Positions 43,830-53,219 are shown, numbered from the stretch's first letter. The stretch is 64,000 nt of DNA from an uncultured Alistipes sp. (GCA_910576555.1 CAJTIY010000003.1:62001-126000); one strand, 5' to 3'. The notes: a model not told the origin generated them from the sequence alone. Numbers and translations: made by a program.

Positions 43830-43846
43830 CAGTGATTTCATTACTG
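43830..43846. promoter_or_regulatory. Imperfect palindrome at the pilus transcription start
   Basis: CAGTGATTTCATTACTG matches its own reverse complement at 12 of 17 positions and directly abuts the -7 box, where a repressor would block initiation. No candidate regulator gene is adjacent. Confidence 0.35.
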
Positions 43847-43906
43847 TAGAAATTGCGCGGAACGTCGTTCGGCGGGAGCGTTTTTCATAAATCTAATGCA
43901 ACAAAC

Positions 43907-44494
43907 ATGGTAGGTGGACTTAAATGGGTCGCGCTTATTTGTACGGGACTGTGCGTCTTCGAGGCACACGGACAGAATGTCGCCTTGAAGACGAATATGC
44001 TTTACGATGTCGCTGCCAATATAAATATCGGTGTCGAGTTCGGATTGGCTCCGCGCTGGACGCTCGACGTGTCGGCCGATTACAACGGCTGGACGCTTTC
44101 GCGCGACCGGCGCTGGAAACACTGGTTCCTGCAGCCGGAGGCGCGCTACTGGTTCTGCGACCGGTTCGCCGGCCATTTCGTCGGTGCCCACCTGCTGGGC
44201 GGCCAATATAACATAGGCGGTCTGAAGAACGGCATCTCCTTCCTCGGGTCCGACCTTTCCAAGCTCTCGAAACGCCGCTATCAGGGGTGGTTCGCGGGTC
44301 TCGGCGCGGCGTACGGCTATGCGTGGATACTGGGCAAGCACTGGAACCTCGAGGCCGAGCTGGGCATCGGCTGGATCTATACGCGCTACGACAGCTATCC
44401 TTGCGCCAGCTGCGGCAAGAAACTCGAGGAGGATGCGTCGCACCACTACGTCGGTCCGACGAAGGCCGCGATCAACCTCGTCTATACGTTCTAA
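43907..44494 (+). CDS. DUF3575 outer-membrane protein of the pilus locus
   Basis: A 195-residue protein with a signal peptide (GLKWVALICTGLCVFEAHGQ) and a small beta-barrel look: NVALKTNMLYDVAANINIGVEFGLAPRWTLDVSADYNGW alternation at the start and KAAINLVYTF at the end. DUF3575 genes are the usual first gene of Mfa-type fimbrial loci in Bacteroidales, next to a DUF3868 gene, exactly as here. Its task in pilus biogenesis is unproven. A frame begins at 43853, before the signal peptide, so ATG at 43907 is used. The CASCGKK segment near residue 167 is an unusual pair of cysteines. Confidence 0.85.
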   Translation: MVGGLKWVALICTGLCVFEAHGQNVALKTNMLYDVAANINIGVEFGLAPRWTLDVSADYNGWTLSRDRRWKHWFLQPEARYWFCDRFAGHFVGAHLLGGQYNIGGLKNGISFLGSDLSKLSKRRYQGWFAGLGAAYGYAWILGKHWNLEAELGIGWIYTRYDSYPCASCGKKLEEDASHHYVGPTKAAINLVYTF

Positions 44495-44507
44495 TCGGTA
44501 GGGGATT

Positions 44508-45929
44508 ATGAAAAAAGTCAGCATATTAGGCATGCTTTGCGGCGCGGCGCCGCTCCTTCTGGGCATCGCTCCGGCCGCGGCACAGGTGACCGTGCAGGGC
44601 GACGTGCGGGTCTCGGACTACGTCGTGTCGCGCGCCGAGGAGAAGCTGTTCGTGTCGATGAAGCTCGACCTGCGGGAGCTCGACCTGAAGAGCAACCGCG
44701 AGTTTCTTCTGACTCCGGTGCTCGAGAGCGAGGGGGATACGCTCCGGCTGGAGCAGGTGCTCGTTGCGGGCCGCAACCGCTACTACCACCATCTGCGCAA
44801 CGGCGTTGCGGCGGACCGCACGCTCTATCGCGGCGGCGACATCGCCCGGATCGACTACCGGGTCGTGGTGCCTTACCGGGCGTGGATGGCCGACGCCGGG
44901 CTGATCATCCGCAGCGAGCTGTGCGGCTGCTGCAGCGAAGTCGAGTCGAGCGACGAGTCGCTGCTCTTCCGTCTGGATCTCGACCCGAAGCGCTTCGTGC
45001 CCGACTATGTGTACATCCGCCCGCAGGCGGCCCCCAAGATCAACGTAGTCGAGGGCACGGCATACATCGATTTCCCGGTGAACCGGACGGAGATCCATGC
45101 CGAGTACCGCCGCAATCCGGAGGAGCTGGGCAAGATCCGCGCGACGATCGACGCCGTGCGCGACGATGCCGATACGCGCATCCTCTCCCTCTCGATCAAG
45201 GGCTATGCTTCGCCGGAGGGCTCCTATGCCAACAATACGCGTCTGGCAAAGGGCCGTACGGAGACTTTGAAGGAGTATGTCCGCCGCCTCTACGACTTCC
45301 CCGATACGCTGCTCGTCACGGCCTACGAACCCGAGGACTGGGCCGGACTGGAACGCTTCGTCGACCGCTCGGCGCTCACCGACCGCGAGGGGATTCTGGC
45401 GATCGTGCGCAGCGATCTGGAGCCCGATGCGAAGGACCGCAAGATCCGCACGACCTATCCCGAGCAGTATGCCTACCTGCTCCGCGAGGTCTATCCGGCT
45501 CTGCGCCACTCGGATTATGCCGTGACGTACGAAGTCCGCGCCTATACCGACGTGGATGAGATCCGCCGCCTGCTCCGGAGCGCTCCGCAGAAGTTGAGTC
45601 TGGAGGAGATGTATCTGGCGGCGCAGCGGATGGAGCCCGGCACCGAGGAGTACGACGAGACCTTCGAGATCGCCGTGCGCATGTTCCCCGACGACGAGGT
45701 CGCGAACCTCAATGCCGCCAATACGGCGATGCGCCGGGGCGATCTGAAGGCCGCGGTCCGCTATCTCGACAAGGCGGGCCTCTCGCCCGAGGCGGACTAT
45801 GCCCGGGGCATATGCGCCGCTTTGTCCGATGAGCGCGACCGGGCATACCTCTTCTTCGGGAAGGCCGCGGACGCAGGAATCGACAAGGCGCGGGAGGCGA
45901 TCCGGCAGCTGGACGAACTGAATAAATAA
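44508..45929 (+). CDS. DUF3868/OmpA-like protein of the pilus locus
   Basis: A 473-residue exported protein (signal peptide to about residue 26, ending PAAAQ). A beta-rich DUF3868 domain covers about 28-165, including the Cys-rich ELCGCCSEVE near 143; an OmpA-like peptidoglycan-binding region follows near 185-330 (IDFPVNRTEIH, then LSIKGYASPEGSYANNTRLAKGR); the C-terminal 100 residues form TPR-like helices (ANLNAANTAMRRGDLKAAVRYLDKAG). It follows the DUF3575 gene by 13 bases. A role in tying the pilus apparatus to the cell wall is inferred. Confidence 0.85.
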   Translation: MKKVSILGMLCGAAPLLLGIAPAAAQVTVQGDVRVSDYVVSRAEEKLFVSMKLDLRELDLKSNREFLLTPVLESEGDTLRLEQVLVAGRNRYYHHLRNGVAADRTLYRGGDIARIDYRVVVPYRAWMADAGLIIRSELCGCCSEVESSDESLLFRLDLDPKRFVPDYVYIRPQAAPKINVVEGTAYIDFPVNRTEIHAEYRRNPEELGKIRATIDAVRDDADTRILSLSIKGYASPEGSYANNTRLAKGRTETLKEYVRRLYDFPDTLLVTAYEPEDWAGLERFVDRSALTDREGILAIVRSDLEPDAKDRKIRTTYPEQYAYLLREVYPALRHSDYAVTYEVRAYTDVDEIRRLLRSAPQKLSLEEMYLAAQRMEPGTEEYDETFEIAVRMFPDDEVANLNAANTAMRRGDLKAAVRYLDKAGLSPEADYARGICAALSDERDRAYLFFGKAADAGIDKAREAIRQLDELNK

Positions 45930-45954
45930 CGAATGAATCGATAAATTTGGTAAA

Positions 45955-47862
45955 ATGATGAAAATCTGGAATGTATTGTTTGCAGGCGTTCTCGCAGCGG
46001 GAATGGCTGTATCGTGCACCGACGAAAATCCGACCGGGGAGCACCCGACGCCGGGTACGGACGACACGCGGGCGCTGTATATGAACGTCAGCGTGGCGCT
46101 GCCCGCTCCGACGCGCAGCGAAACGGGCGACGAAGGCGGTTCGTCGGACGGCTCCGAGGTGGGTAAGGATTACGAGAACAGCGTGAAGAAGCTCCTGCTG
46201 GTGCTGACCAAGACCGACGACTCCTATGTGACCTACGGCGTGGTCGAGGGTCTTTCGACCCCTGCGGGCAAGTCGACCATCACCACGACGGCCAAGTTCA
46301 ACCGCACGGACATCCAGCGTTTCTACGATGCCGACGGCAACCTGCTGGGCAGCAATCTGATCCATGTGTACACATTCTGCAACCCCACGACCGAACTGCT
46401 GGACTACGTGACGGGCCTTTCGAGCACCGACGGCGGCAAATGGTACGAGAAGGTCTGCCGTCTGACCGAGACCGTCGGTGCGAAACCCGCGCCCTCGATC
46501 TGGACGAAGGACGCCTTCCTGATGGCCAATGCCAAAGTGGCCGAGAAGAAGATTCCCGCCACGTTCAAGGAGTGGACGGTGAACTACGCGAGCGAGACCT
46601 CGCCCTTCGATTTGAGCGGCGACAACAACGGTGGTATCGACAACCGCGGCGCCATTGCCGTGGAGCGTGCGATGGCCCGTTTCGACTTCCGCGACGGCAG
46701 CAAGGGCGACAACACCTACGACATCGGTCTGGGCGAGGACGAAGGCAAGCTGTCGGTGAAGCTCGTGCGTATGGCGCTCGTGAACATGAGCAACGAGTTC
46801 TACTACCTGCGCCGCGTGTCGGACAACGGTCTGAACACGGGCAGTACGCTCTGCGGGCTGGAGACCTCCTACAACTATGTGGTGGACACCGACGCCGACT
46901 TCAAGCGCGCGGTGGATCTGAAGGATGTGGCGACGATCGCTTCGCTGAAGGACCACTTCAACTTCCGGCTCTACGACGACGAGGGCATGATCAACGACGA
47001 GACGCGCCGGCAGTGGGACAGCTACTGGATCGACGACGTGCTCAATCCCGACAGGGACGAGGATAACGACGAGGGCTGGACGCCGGGTACGACCGGTTAC
47101 CGCATCTGGCGTTACGTGGTCGAGAATACGGTTCCGAAGGACGATACGAAGCAGAAGAGCGGCATCACCACCGGCGTGGTGTTCAAGGGCAAGCTGCTGG
47201 TCGGCGACAAGCTGGAACCCGACAGCAAGCTGCGCGATGCCATCGGCGGCGTATACACGGCTCCCGAGGAAGGTGCCTACACCTACGAGGTCGAAGGCAA
47301 GATCTACCCGATCCTCTATACGTTCCAGAACAAGATCTATGTAGGCTGGAACGACGAAGTGCGCGCGCAGGCTCTGGCCGAGGAAGAGGAGCAGTCGTCC
47401 TTCTATACGGCCGCGATGACCGCCAATGCGAACGGCAATCCCGACGAGCTCTATCAGGCGCTGGTGGCTGCCAAAGGCACCGCCGACGAGCGCGATGCGC
47501 TGGATGCCTTCCGCAAGGCCGCGACCACGGCCGGCTTCACGCTCTATCAGGCCAGCAACGACGCTACGGGCGTGACAGGCGACAATGCCGGCGTGGGCTA
47601 CTACTTCTATTACTACTACTGGAACCGCCACAACGACAACGGTTACCCCGGAGCTATGGGTCCGATGGAGTTCGCCGTCGTGCGCAACAACGTCTACAAA
47701 CTCGCGGTGACGAAGATCAACAAGCTGGGTCATCCCCGCATTCCGGGCAACGATCCCGATCCCGTGGATCCCGATGATCCGGACGAGAGCGGCGACATCT
47801 ACCTCCGCGTCTCGGTCGAGGTCCTTCCGTGGGTCGTCCGTGTCAATGACATCGAGTTCTAA
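45955..47862 (+). CDS. Mfa1-like major pilin
   Basis: Candidate stalk subunit of a type V pilus. The 635-residue lipoprotein precursor has a lipobox AVSC (Cys21), an N-terminal strand region with LPAPTRSETGDEGG near 45 where a protease would cut after Arg to free the acceptor groove, and a two-domain beta body matching the Mfa1 family (AVERAMARFDFRD near 225, VRNNVYKLAVTKINKLGHP near 580). It ends PWVVRVNDIEF. It is about 70 residues longer than Mfa1 of Porphyromonas gingivalis. In that system lipidated precursors reach the surface and polymerise after Arg-specific cleavage; which protease would act here is unknown. Confidence 0.85.
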   Translation: MMKIWNVLFAGVLAAGMAVSCTDENPTGEHPTPGTDDTRALYMNVSVALPAPTRSETGDEGGSSDGSEVGKDYENSVKKLLLVLTKTDDSYVTYGVVEGLSTPAGKSTITTTAKFNRTDIQRFYDADGNLLGSNLIHVYTFCNPTTELLDYVTGLSSTDGGKWYEKVCRLTETVGAKPAPSIWTKDAFLMANAKVAEKKIPATFKEWTVNYASETSPFDLSGDNNGGIDNRGAIAVERAMARFDFRDGSKGDNTYDIGLGEDEGKLSVKLVRMALVNMSNEFYYLRRVSDNGLNTGSTLCGLETSYNYVVDTDADFKRAVDLKDVATIASLKDHFNFRLYDDEGMINDETRRQWDSYWIDDVLNPDRDEDNDEGWTPGTTGYRIWRYVVENTVPKDDTKQKSGITTGVVFKGKLLVGDKLEPDSKLRDAIGGVYTAPEEGAYTYEVEGKIYPILYTFQNKIYVGWNDEVRAQALAEEEEQSSFYTAAMTANANGNPDELYQALVAAKGTADERDALDAFRKAATTAGFTLYQASNDATGVTGDNAGVGYYFYYYYWNRHNDNGYPGAMGPMEFAVVRNNVYKLAVTKINKLGHPRIPGNDPDPVDPDDPDESGDIYLRVSVEVLPWVVRVNDIEF

Positions 47863-47866
47863 AACC

Positions 47867-48895
47867 ATGCAAAGCGGAAAAATGACGTGTATATCCCGGT
47901 TCATCGGTGCGGCGCTGGGCGTCGCACTGATGGGCATCGCGGGTACTTCGTGCGAGCGGATATACGACGACCTCGAACCCTGCCCCCACGGCGTGTCGTT
48001 GCGTTTCGTCTACGACTACAACATGGAGTTCGCCGATGCGTTTCCCAAGAAGGTCGACTGTCTGACGGTGCTGGTCTACGACGCGAAGGGAACCCATGTC
48101 GCGACGCATACCGTCGCCGGGGCCGAGTTGCAGGACGAGCATTTCCGCATGAATCTGGACCTCGAGGAGGGCGACTATTCGTTCGTGGCGTACGGCGGCA
48201 TGGCCTGCGAGCGCCGTTCGTTCGATTTCGGGACGCTGCCCCGGCCGGGTGCGCGGCTCGACGAGCTGACCGTGGCGCTCGACCGCGACTGTCTGACGAA
48301 TCCCGATCGCAAGCGGCTCCACGACCTGTACTGGGGCACGCTCGCGCTCCGCACGGCGGACCTCTATCAGGAGGGCGTCGTGAAGATGATGAAGAACACG
48401 AACAACATCCGTATCGTGCTGCAGCAACAGCACGGCGAGCCGGTCGACGACAAGGATTTTCTCTTCGAGATCCACGACGACAATACGCTCTTCTCGGGCG
48501 TCGACAACGACCTGATCGCAGCGGGCCCCGTGACCTATACGCCGTGGATCACCGGACAGGCGAGCACCGGCGTGATCATCGTCGGCGACAAGGCCGAAAC
48601 CGCGGAGGCCGTCGTGGCGTTCGCCGAGTTGAGCGTCTCGCGCCTGATGACCGAAAACAGCTCCAAGCTGCTCGTCAAACGGCGGAGCGACGGCAAGACG
48701 ATCATCGACTTCCCGCTGAACCGATACCTGCTTCTGCTGCGCAGCGCGCATTACGATATGGACGATCAGGAGTTCCTCGACCGCCAGAGCGAATGGACGC
48801 TCTTTTTCTTCCTCGATTCGGGCAATGCGTGGATCGACTCGAAGATCGTGGTGAACGACTGGGTGGTGCGCATCGACGACATCGAATTCGAGTGA
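47867..48895 (+). CDS. FimB/Mfa2-like pilus anchor lipoprotein
   Basis: A 342-residue lipoprotein that would anchor the pilus base in the outer membrane and limit its length. The signal peptide ends at GTSC (Cys29 from the 47867 start, Cys24 if the ATG at 47882 is used). Family wording follows directly: SLRFVYDYNMEFADAFPKKV, then CLTVLVYDAKGTHVATHTV near 65, and GDYSFVAYGGM near 100. The C-terminus VVNDWVVRIDDIEFE closely resembles the end of the preceding pilin. It lies 4 bases downstream of that gene. Confidence 0.88.
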   Translation: MQSGKMTCISRFIGAALGVALMGIAGTSCERIYDDLEPCPHGVSLRFVYDYNMEFADAFPKKVDCLTVLVYDAKGTHVATHTVAGAELQDEHFRMNLDLEEGDYSFVAYGGMACERRSFDFGTLPRPGARLDELTVALDRDCLTNPDRKRLHDLYWGTLALRTADLYQEGVVKMMKNTNNIRIVLQQQHGEPVDDKDFLFEIHDDNTLFSGVDNDLIAAGPVTYTPWITGQASTGVIIVGDKAETAEAVVAFAELSVSRLMTENSSKLLVKRRSDGKTIIDFPLNRYLLLLRSAHYDMDDQEFLDRQSEWTLFFFLDSGNAWIDSKIVVNDWVVRIDDIEFE

Positions 48896-48916
48896 TGATG
48901 GACTGACTGTAACGCG

Positions 48917-49996
48917 ATGATGAAAGGATTCCTACATATCGTTGCCTTCTGCTGTTGGGTCGCGCTCCTTGCGGGGTGCGATGCGAAGCCGCTTTCGCTG
49001 CGCGACGAGGGGAAGCCGCGTAAGGTCTACCTCAACATCGCCATTGCCCTGTCGGACGTGTCGCGGACCGGAACGCGGGTCGACGATGCGGCTCCGCTGA
49101 ACGACAACGAGCGGATGCAGACGCTGCGCATCGTCGTGGTGCGCCCCGACGGCACCGTCGAGGAGAACCGCTTCATCGCGCTCTACGAGGCCGTCGAACG
49201 CTACGGCACCGAGACCTTCGAGGTCGTCGGCAGCGAGACCAAACGCATCTACCTGTTCGTCAACGAACGTGCGGAGATCGTCTCGGGGGATGCCGCGGCC
49301 GTTTTGCGCCGGCGTGCGCTCGCCTACGATCTTTCGTCGATCGTCGCGGGAGGGCGCTTCCCCGCGGCGGAGCTCGCGGCGCTGACGATCGGACTGAAGC
49401 CCTCGGAGCGGTTTGCGGGTCTGCTGCCCATGTGCGAGAGCCATGAGGTGGCGGTCGGCGACACCGATTACGAATGCAGCCTTTTCGTGACGCGTGCGGC
49501 GGTCAAATTCACCTTCCGCATTACGAATCGAGGCCAGCGGGCGGTGAACCTCACGGGACTTGCGATCGAGAAGTCGGCCTTCGAGGAGTTCTACCTGCCG
49601 CACAACGCCTTCTACGAGGATCGCGTGTCGCCCGGCGGCACCCGCTACAAGGAGATCGTCTCCTACGACGTCCCCTCGACGGAGGCTGCGGATTATTATA
49701 CCTACGGTGCGGAGTCGGGACTCGCGGTGGAGCTGCCGGTGGGGCAGACGGTCGAGCTCGACCCGATCTACCAGCTGGAGGGCAAATACCGCGATCCGCA
49801 GGGCGATGCGCGCAACTACGCGCTGCGCATGTGGATCGACGGCGCGCAGCTCGACAGCTATTTCCCGGCGCTGGCGCAGCTGCCCCGCAATACGCATGTG
49901 GTGGTCAACGTCGCGGTCAACGATACGCGCATCGACTGGGAGGTGGATCTGCTTCCCTATACCGAAAAATACCTCGACCCGAGTTTCGGGTTGTGA
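48917..49996 (+). CDS. Fimbrillin-like lipoprotein (accessory pilin)
   Basis: A 359-residue lipoprotein with lipobox ALLAGC (Cys21) and a FimA-superfamily body: KVYLNIAIALSDVSRTGTRVDD near 35, with an Arg-rich possible cleavage site, NERMQTLRIVVVRPDG near 65 and a second domain with AAVKFTFRITNRG near 195. The end, NDTRIDWEVDLLPY, has the Trp-containing strand of this superfamily. It is 21 bases downstream of the anchor gene. By position it may be a minor shaft or tip-adaptor subunit, equivalent to Mfa3-type proteins, but sequence alone does not settle this. Confidence 0.75.
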   Translation: MMKGFLHIVAFCCWVALLAGCDAKPLSLRDEGKPRKVYLNIAIALSDVSRTGTRVDDAAPLNDNERMQTLRIVVVRPDGTVEENRFIALYEAVERYGTETFEVVGSETKRIYLFVNERAEIVSGDAAAVLRRRALAYDLSSIVAGGRFPAAELAALTIGLKPSERFAGLLPMCESHEVAVGDTDYECSLFVTRAAVKFTFRITNRGQRAVNLTGLAIEKSAFEEFYLPHNAFYEDRVSPGGTRYKEIVSYDVPSTEAADYYTYGAESGLAVELPVGQTVELDPIYQLEGKYRDPQGDARNYALRMWIDGAQLDSYFPALAQLPRNTHVVVNVAVNDTRIDWEVDLLPYTEKYLDPSFGL

Positions 49997-50016
49997 TTTG
50001 CGATGGTTTGGAAATT

Positions 50017-53000
50017 ATGAATCGACTGATACTGCATATTCTGCTCGGCATATGGCTCTTCGGGGCGACGGCGTGTACGAACGACGTGCTGCTCGACGAG
50101 TCCGGTACGGTCGTTCCCGAGGGTTCGGGCCGCGTGACCGCGCAGCTGAAGTTCCGGCCGCTCGCTCCGGCGCTCGATACCCGTACGGCGGGCACCGCGA
50201 TCAAGAGCATCCGGTCGCTGTGCGTGCTGTTCTACGACGAGCAGGGAAAACTGGTCGAGAAGCGTCCGGTGACGGACTACGACCTCGACGAGGAGGAGAA
50301 CCGCGATTCGACGACCGAGTCGAAGACGCCCTGCGCGACCTTCAGCCTGACGGTGCCCTACGGGCGGTATTACATCTACGTCGTGGCCAACATGGAGGAT
50401 CTGGCGGACTACGGGGAGGAGCTGCGGACGGTCGAGGGGCTGAAGAACATCTCGTTCGACTGGCGGCAGGACGAGGTTGCGGCGAACAACCAGATGTTCG
50501 GCCACTTTACCGAGCGGGGCAAAGCCTCGGACGAGGCTCCGCTGCTGACGATCGCCCGCAAGGAGACCTCGCTGCATGCGTGGCTGCGCCGGGCCGCCTC
50601 GAAAGTGACGGTGGCCTTCGACGGCTCCCGATTGGAAGAGGGCATCTTCATCTACCTCAAGTCGGTGCAGATCCGGGATATCCCGAAGAGCTGCCTGCTG
50701 GGTGCCGACAATACGCCCGACGACCTCGCGCAACTCATCGCCGACGGCGAGACGATCACCTATGTCGAGGGTACGAATTACGACGAAACGTGGCCCGCGC
50801 GCATCACCAAAGGACGTCCCTATTATCCGTACGACGAGGCGAAGGGGACCATGAGCGCCGATGCCCATGCCGAAGCGACGCAGGCGCTCTTCTTCTACGA
50901 GAACATGCAGGGCGAGGGCGAGGATAAGCGTCAGGACTGGAAGAATCCGGGCGAGATCACCTATCCCGACGGCAACGACCCCACCCAGCCGGGGTATAAG
51001 GACAACCAGCCTTACGGCACCTACATCGAGGTGAAGGCCTACTATCGTTCGATCCACGAGGACCGCGTCGGCAGCGGCGATATCGTCTATCGCTTCATGA
51101 TGGGCAAGGACGTACGCCGCGATTACGATGCCGAACGCAACTACCACTACAAACTGACCCTGCACTTCAATCGCTTCGCCAACGACGTCGATTGGCATAT
51201 CGACTACAGCGAGGTGGTGCCGAGCATTCAGGTGCCTCCCTTTTTCATCTCCTATCTCTACAACCACTCGATGATGCTGCCGCTCAAGATCAACGCCGGA
51301 CCCTACAAGGTGACGCGTCTGACGGCCCGCATCGATTCGAATGCGTGGGCCCCCTACGAAGCCTACGGTACGCTCGATTATTATTGGCAGCGCGATCCGG
51401 CGGTGAATAAGAATGCGACGGAGGCGCCGAACAGTCCGTGGAACGGATTCCTCTCCCTGCGCAAGACGAAGCAGGCGGTGATCGAACCCGGGTTTACGGG
51501 CGACGTGCGGTTGTGCGATGCGATGAACCGGAAGTACTACGAGGAGCATCAGCGCGGAGAGCGGACGTACGAGATGTCGGACGGCTGGCATACGGACGCC
51601 GTGGACGGCGATTATTATGTCGAGTCGTCCGAGGAGGACGGCGAGCATTCGGTGACGTGCCGGCTGCCGATGTACACGCGTGCCAAGCAGCTGATCATCA
51701 AGTCGGGATATACGGGCAATAACCCTTATGTGGGCTACCGGCGCAAGGCGGTCGTGACTTTCACGGCGACGCTCGAGGGCAACGGCGAGAAGTTCGACAT
51801 CGAGAAGAGCACCCCCGTCCTGCAGGTCCGCCGCGTGGTCAATCCGACGGGAATCTGGCGCAAGCACGACAGCACGAAGCCGTTCCACGTGGTGCTGAAG
51901 CATCTGCCGTCGGAGACGGCTGCGGAGTTCCAGACGTTTTCCTCCGAGGGCGCGTGGCGTGCCTACGTGGTTCGCGGAGACAGGAATTTCGTCACGCTCG
52001 ACGGCGGTGAGGAGGCCAGCGGAAGTACGGGCTCGGCCGTCGATTTCACGGTCGGATTCCGAGGGACCTGCAAGGCCGACGAGTCGCGCTGCGCGATCGT
52101 CCGTGTGGAGTACCACAACTACAGCTGCTACCACCTGATCTTCGTCCGGCAAGGCAAGGCGCCTATGGCGCTCTACGAGGGCGGCACCCGGTGGCACGCC
52201 TGCAACATGCGCACGGGGACCGAGGAGGCGGATTGCCCCGTGGAGGAGGGTTCGCTGTTCAAATTCGGCAACTGGGATCAGCCGATCGATGCTACGAGCA
52301 ACGTCAACGACCGGACGCCGTGGACTTCCGTCACGCCGGGGGATTTCCTGAGCCATACCATAACGCCGCTCGCCATTGCGGGCACCACCGGCCATGCCTA
52401 TTGGAAGGATATTACCTATCAGGACGCTTCGGGCGGTTTCTCCGATCCTACGATCGACGGACGCACGGTTTCGGTGGCGACTTACGACGATTTCGACGCA
52501 TTGTGGGCCCATGAAGATATCGCAGAGGGTTACGGCGTGCTTTACGGCGATGATGCCGTCGAGACGCTCTCCAAGATCGAGGAGGTGTACGGCCACCGCC
52601 ACGACCGCCATGGCGATGCGACGACCGCCGGCGCGGGTTACGGCATGCGCGGCTGTTTCGTCTACAATAAGTCCGAAACTTCCGCATACGGCGGACGGAA
52701 CCTTTTCTTTCCGCTCGGTACGTCGGGTTACGGCCATCGCAAACAGTCCGAGTCGTGGAAAACGGCCGTGCTCCGCTATGCGTCGGGACGAACCGCGCCG
52801 CTGACCACCGCGGATTTTGTCGCCGACCGGCCTCTGTTCTACGACCTGTATCTGCGTCCGGGAGCCATCTATTGGCTCAAGGAGGAGAAGACGAGCGGCG
52901 GTCGGGAGGCGAAAATCATAGGTTGGGACATCAACTACTTCACCCTCGACTTCAACTATGTCGGCACGGGCAATGTGCTTAAGGATACCGGCAGCGACGC

Positions 53001-53031
53001 TTGTTTCGTGCGCTGCGTGGAGAAGGATTGA
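50017..53031 (+). CDS. Large putative pilus tip adhesin (DUF4906-like)
   Basis: A 1004-residue lipoprotein with lipobox ATAC (Cys20). The first 390 residues look like a fimbrillin: AQLKFRPLAPALDTRTAG near 42 with a possible Arg cleavage site, RSLCVLFYDEQGKLVEK near 67, and HYKLTLHFNRFANDVDWHIDYSEV closing near 390. The remainder is beta-rich repeats (DUF4906-like) followed by a C-terminal domain from about 840 with GYGMRGCFVYNKSE and AIYWLKEEKTSGG wording, resembling lectin-like tip modules of large Bacteroidales pilins. The ligand is unknown. It closes the operon, 34 bases before the terminator region. Confidence 0.75.
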   Translation: MNRLILHILLGIWLFGATACTNDVLLDESGTVVPEGSGRVTAQLKFRPLAPALDTRTAGTAIKSIRSLCVLFYDEQGKLVEKRPVTDYDLDEEENRDSTTESKTPCATFSLTVPYGRYYIYVVANMEDLADYGEELRTVEGLKNISFDWRQDEVAANNQMFGHFTERGKASDEAPLLTIARKETSLHAWLRRAASKVTVAFDGSRLEEGIFIYLKSVQIRDIPKSCLLGADNTPDDLAQLIADGETITYVEGTNYDETWPARITKGRPYYPYDEAKGTMSADAHAEATQALFFYENMQGEGEDKRQDWKNPGEITYPDGNDPTQPGYKDNQPYGTYIEVKAYYRSIHEDRVGSGDIVYRFMMGKDVRRDYDAERNYHYKLTLHFNRFANDVDWHIDYSEVVPSIQVPPFFISYLYNHSMMLPLKINAGPYKVTRLTARIDSNAWAPYEAYGTLDYYWQRDPAVNKNATEAPNSPWNGFLSLRKTKQAVIEPGFTGDVRLCDAMNRKYYEEHQRGERTYEMSDGWHTDAVDGDYYVESSEEDGEHSVTCRLPMYTRAKQLIIKSGYTGNNPYVGYRRKAVVTFTATLEGNGEKFDIEKSTPVLQVRRVVNPTGIWRKHDSTKPFHVVLKHLPSETAAEFQTFSSEGAWRAYVVRGDRNFVTLDGGEEASGSTGSAVDFTVGFRGTCKADESRCAIVRVEYHNYSCYHLIFVRQGKAPMALYEGGTRWHACNMRTGTEEADCPVEEGSLFKFGNWDQPIDATSNVNDRTPWTSVTPGDFLSHTITPLAIAGTTGHAYWKDITYQDASGGFSDPTIDGRTVSVATYDDFDALWAHEDIAEGYGVLYGDDAVETLSKIEEVYGHRHDRHGDATTAGAGYGMRGCFVYNKSETSAYGGRNLFFPLGTSGYGHRKQSESWKTAVLRYASGRTAPLTTADFVADRPLFYDLYLRPGAIYWLKEEKTSGGREAKIIGWDINYFTLDFNYVGTGNVLKDTGSDACFVRCVEKD

Positions 53032-53073
53032 CGAACGGGATGCCGGAGGCATCCGCCCGAAAGTGTAGGGGAG

Positions 53074-53102
53074 AGGTCGCGAACCGGTTCGCGACCTTTT
53101 TT
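53074..53102 (+). terminator. Rho-independent terminator after the pilus operon
   Basis: AGGTCGCGAACC (53074-53085) and GGTTCGCGACCT (53086-53097) form a perfect 24-base palindrome followed by a run of T to 53102. It begins 43 bases after the last pilus gene. Confidence 0.88.
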
Positions 53103-53211
53103 CGTGCCGGCGGCCGCTGTTCAGCACCGATGGGGCGTCTATGCTGCGGCGGTCGCCGCGACATTTGTTCCTCCGATGTTGTCTTTTGTGCGGATTATTG
53201 CTATATTTGTA

Positions 53212-53219
53212 GAAGCGGC
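53212..53219 (+). promoter_or_regulatory. Promoter -7 box for glgB
   Basis: TATATTTG matches TAnnTTTG, 59 bases before the glgB start. TTTG at 53185-53188 is a possible -33 element, though the 23-base spacing is slightly long. Confidence 0.55.

Larger units (their letters stand above)
43344..43906. other. Divergent control region, AT-rich towards the pilus operon
   Basis: About 560 bases. The left third is GC-rich; from about 43635 to 43860 the sequence becomes very AT-rich, in sharp contrast with the surrounding DNA. It contains the channel gene promoter, a run of nine G, the pilus operon promoter and an imperfect palindrome, each listed separately. A 9-base direct repeat CTGTAGAAA lies at 43775-43783 and 43844-43852. 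I found no inverted repeats flanking the promoter of the kind used by invertible Bacteroidales promoters, and no gene. Confidence 0.6.

Noticed and set aside
43775..43852. Repeated CTGTAGAAA flanking the pilus promoter as a possible invertible-promoter border
   Set aside because: The two copies are in the same orientation and only 9 bases long; inversion needs inverted repeats. They could recombine only by deletion.
49957..53127. Minus-strand open frame of 1056 codons opposite the tip adhesin gene
   Set aside because: Antisense shadow of a gene with a lipobox and pilin features; no domain, signal peptide or promoter of its own.
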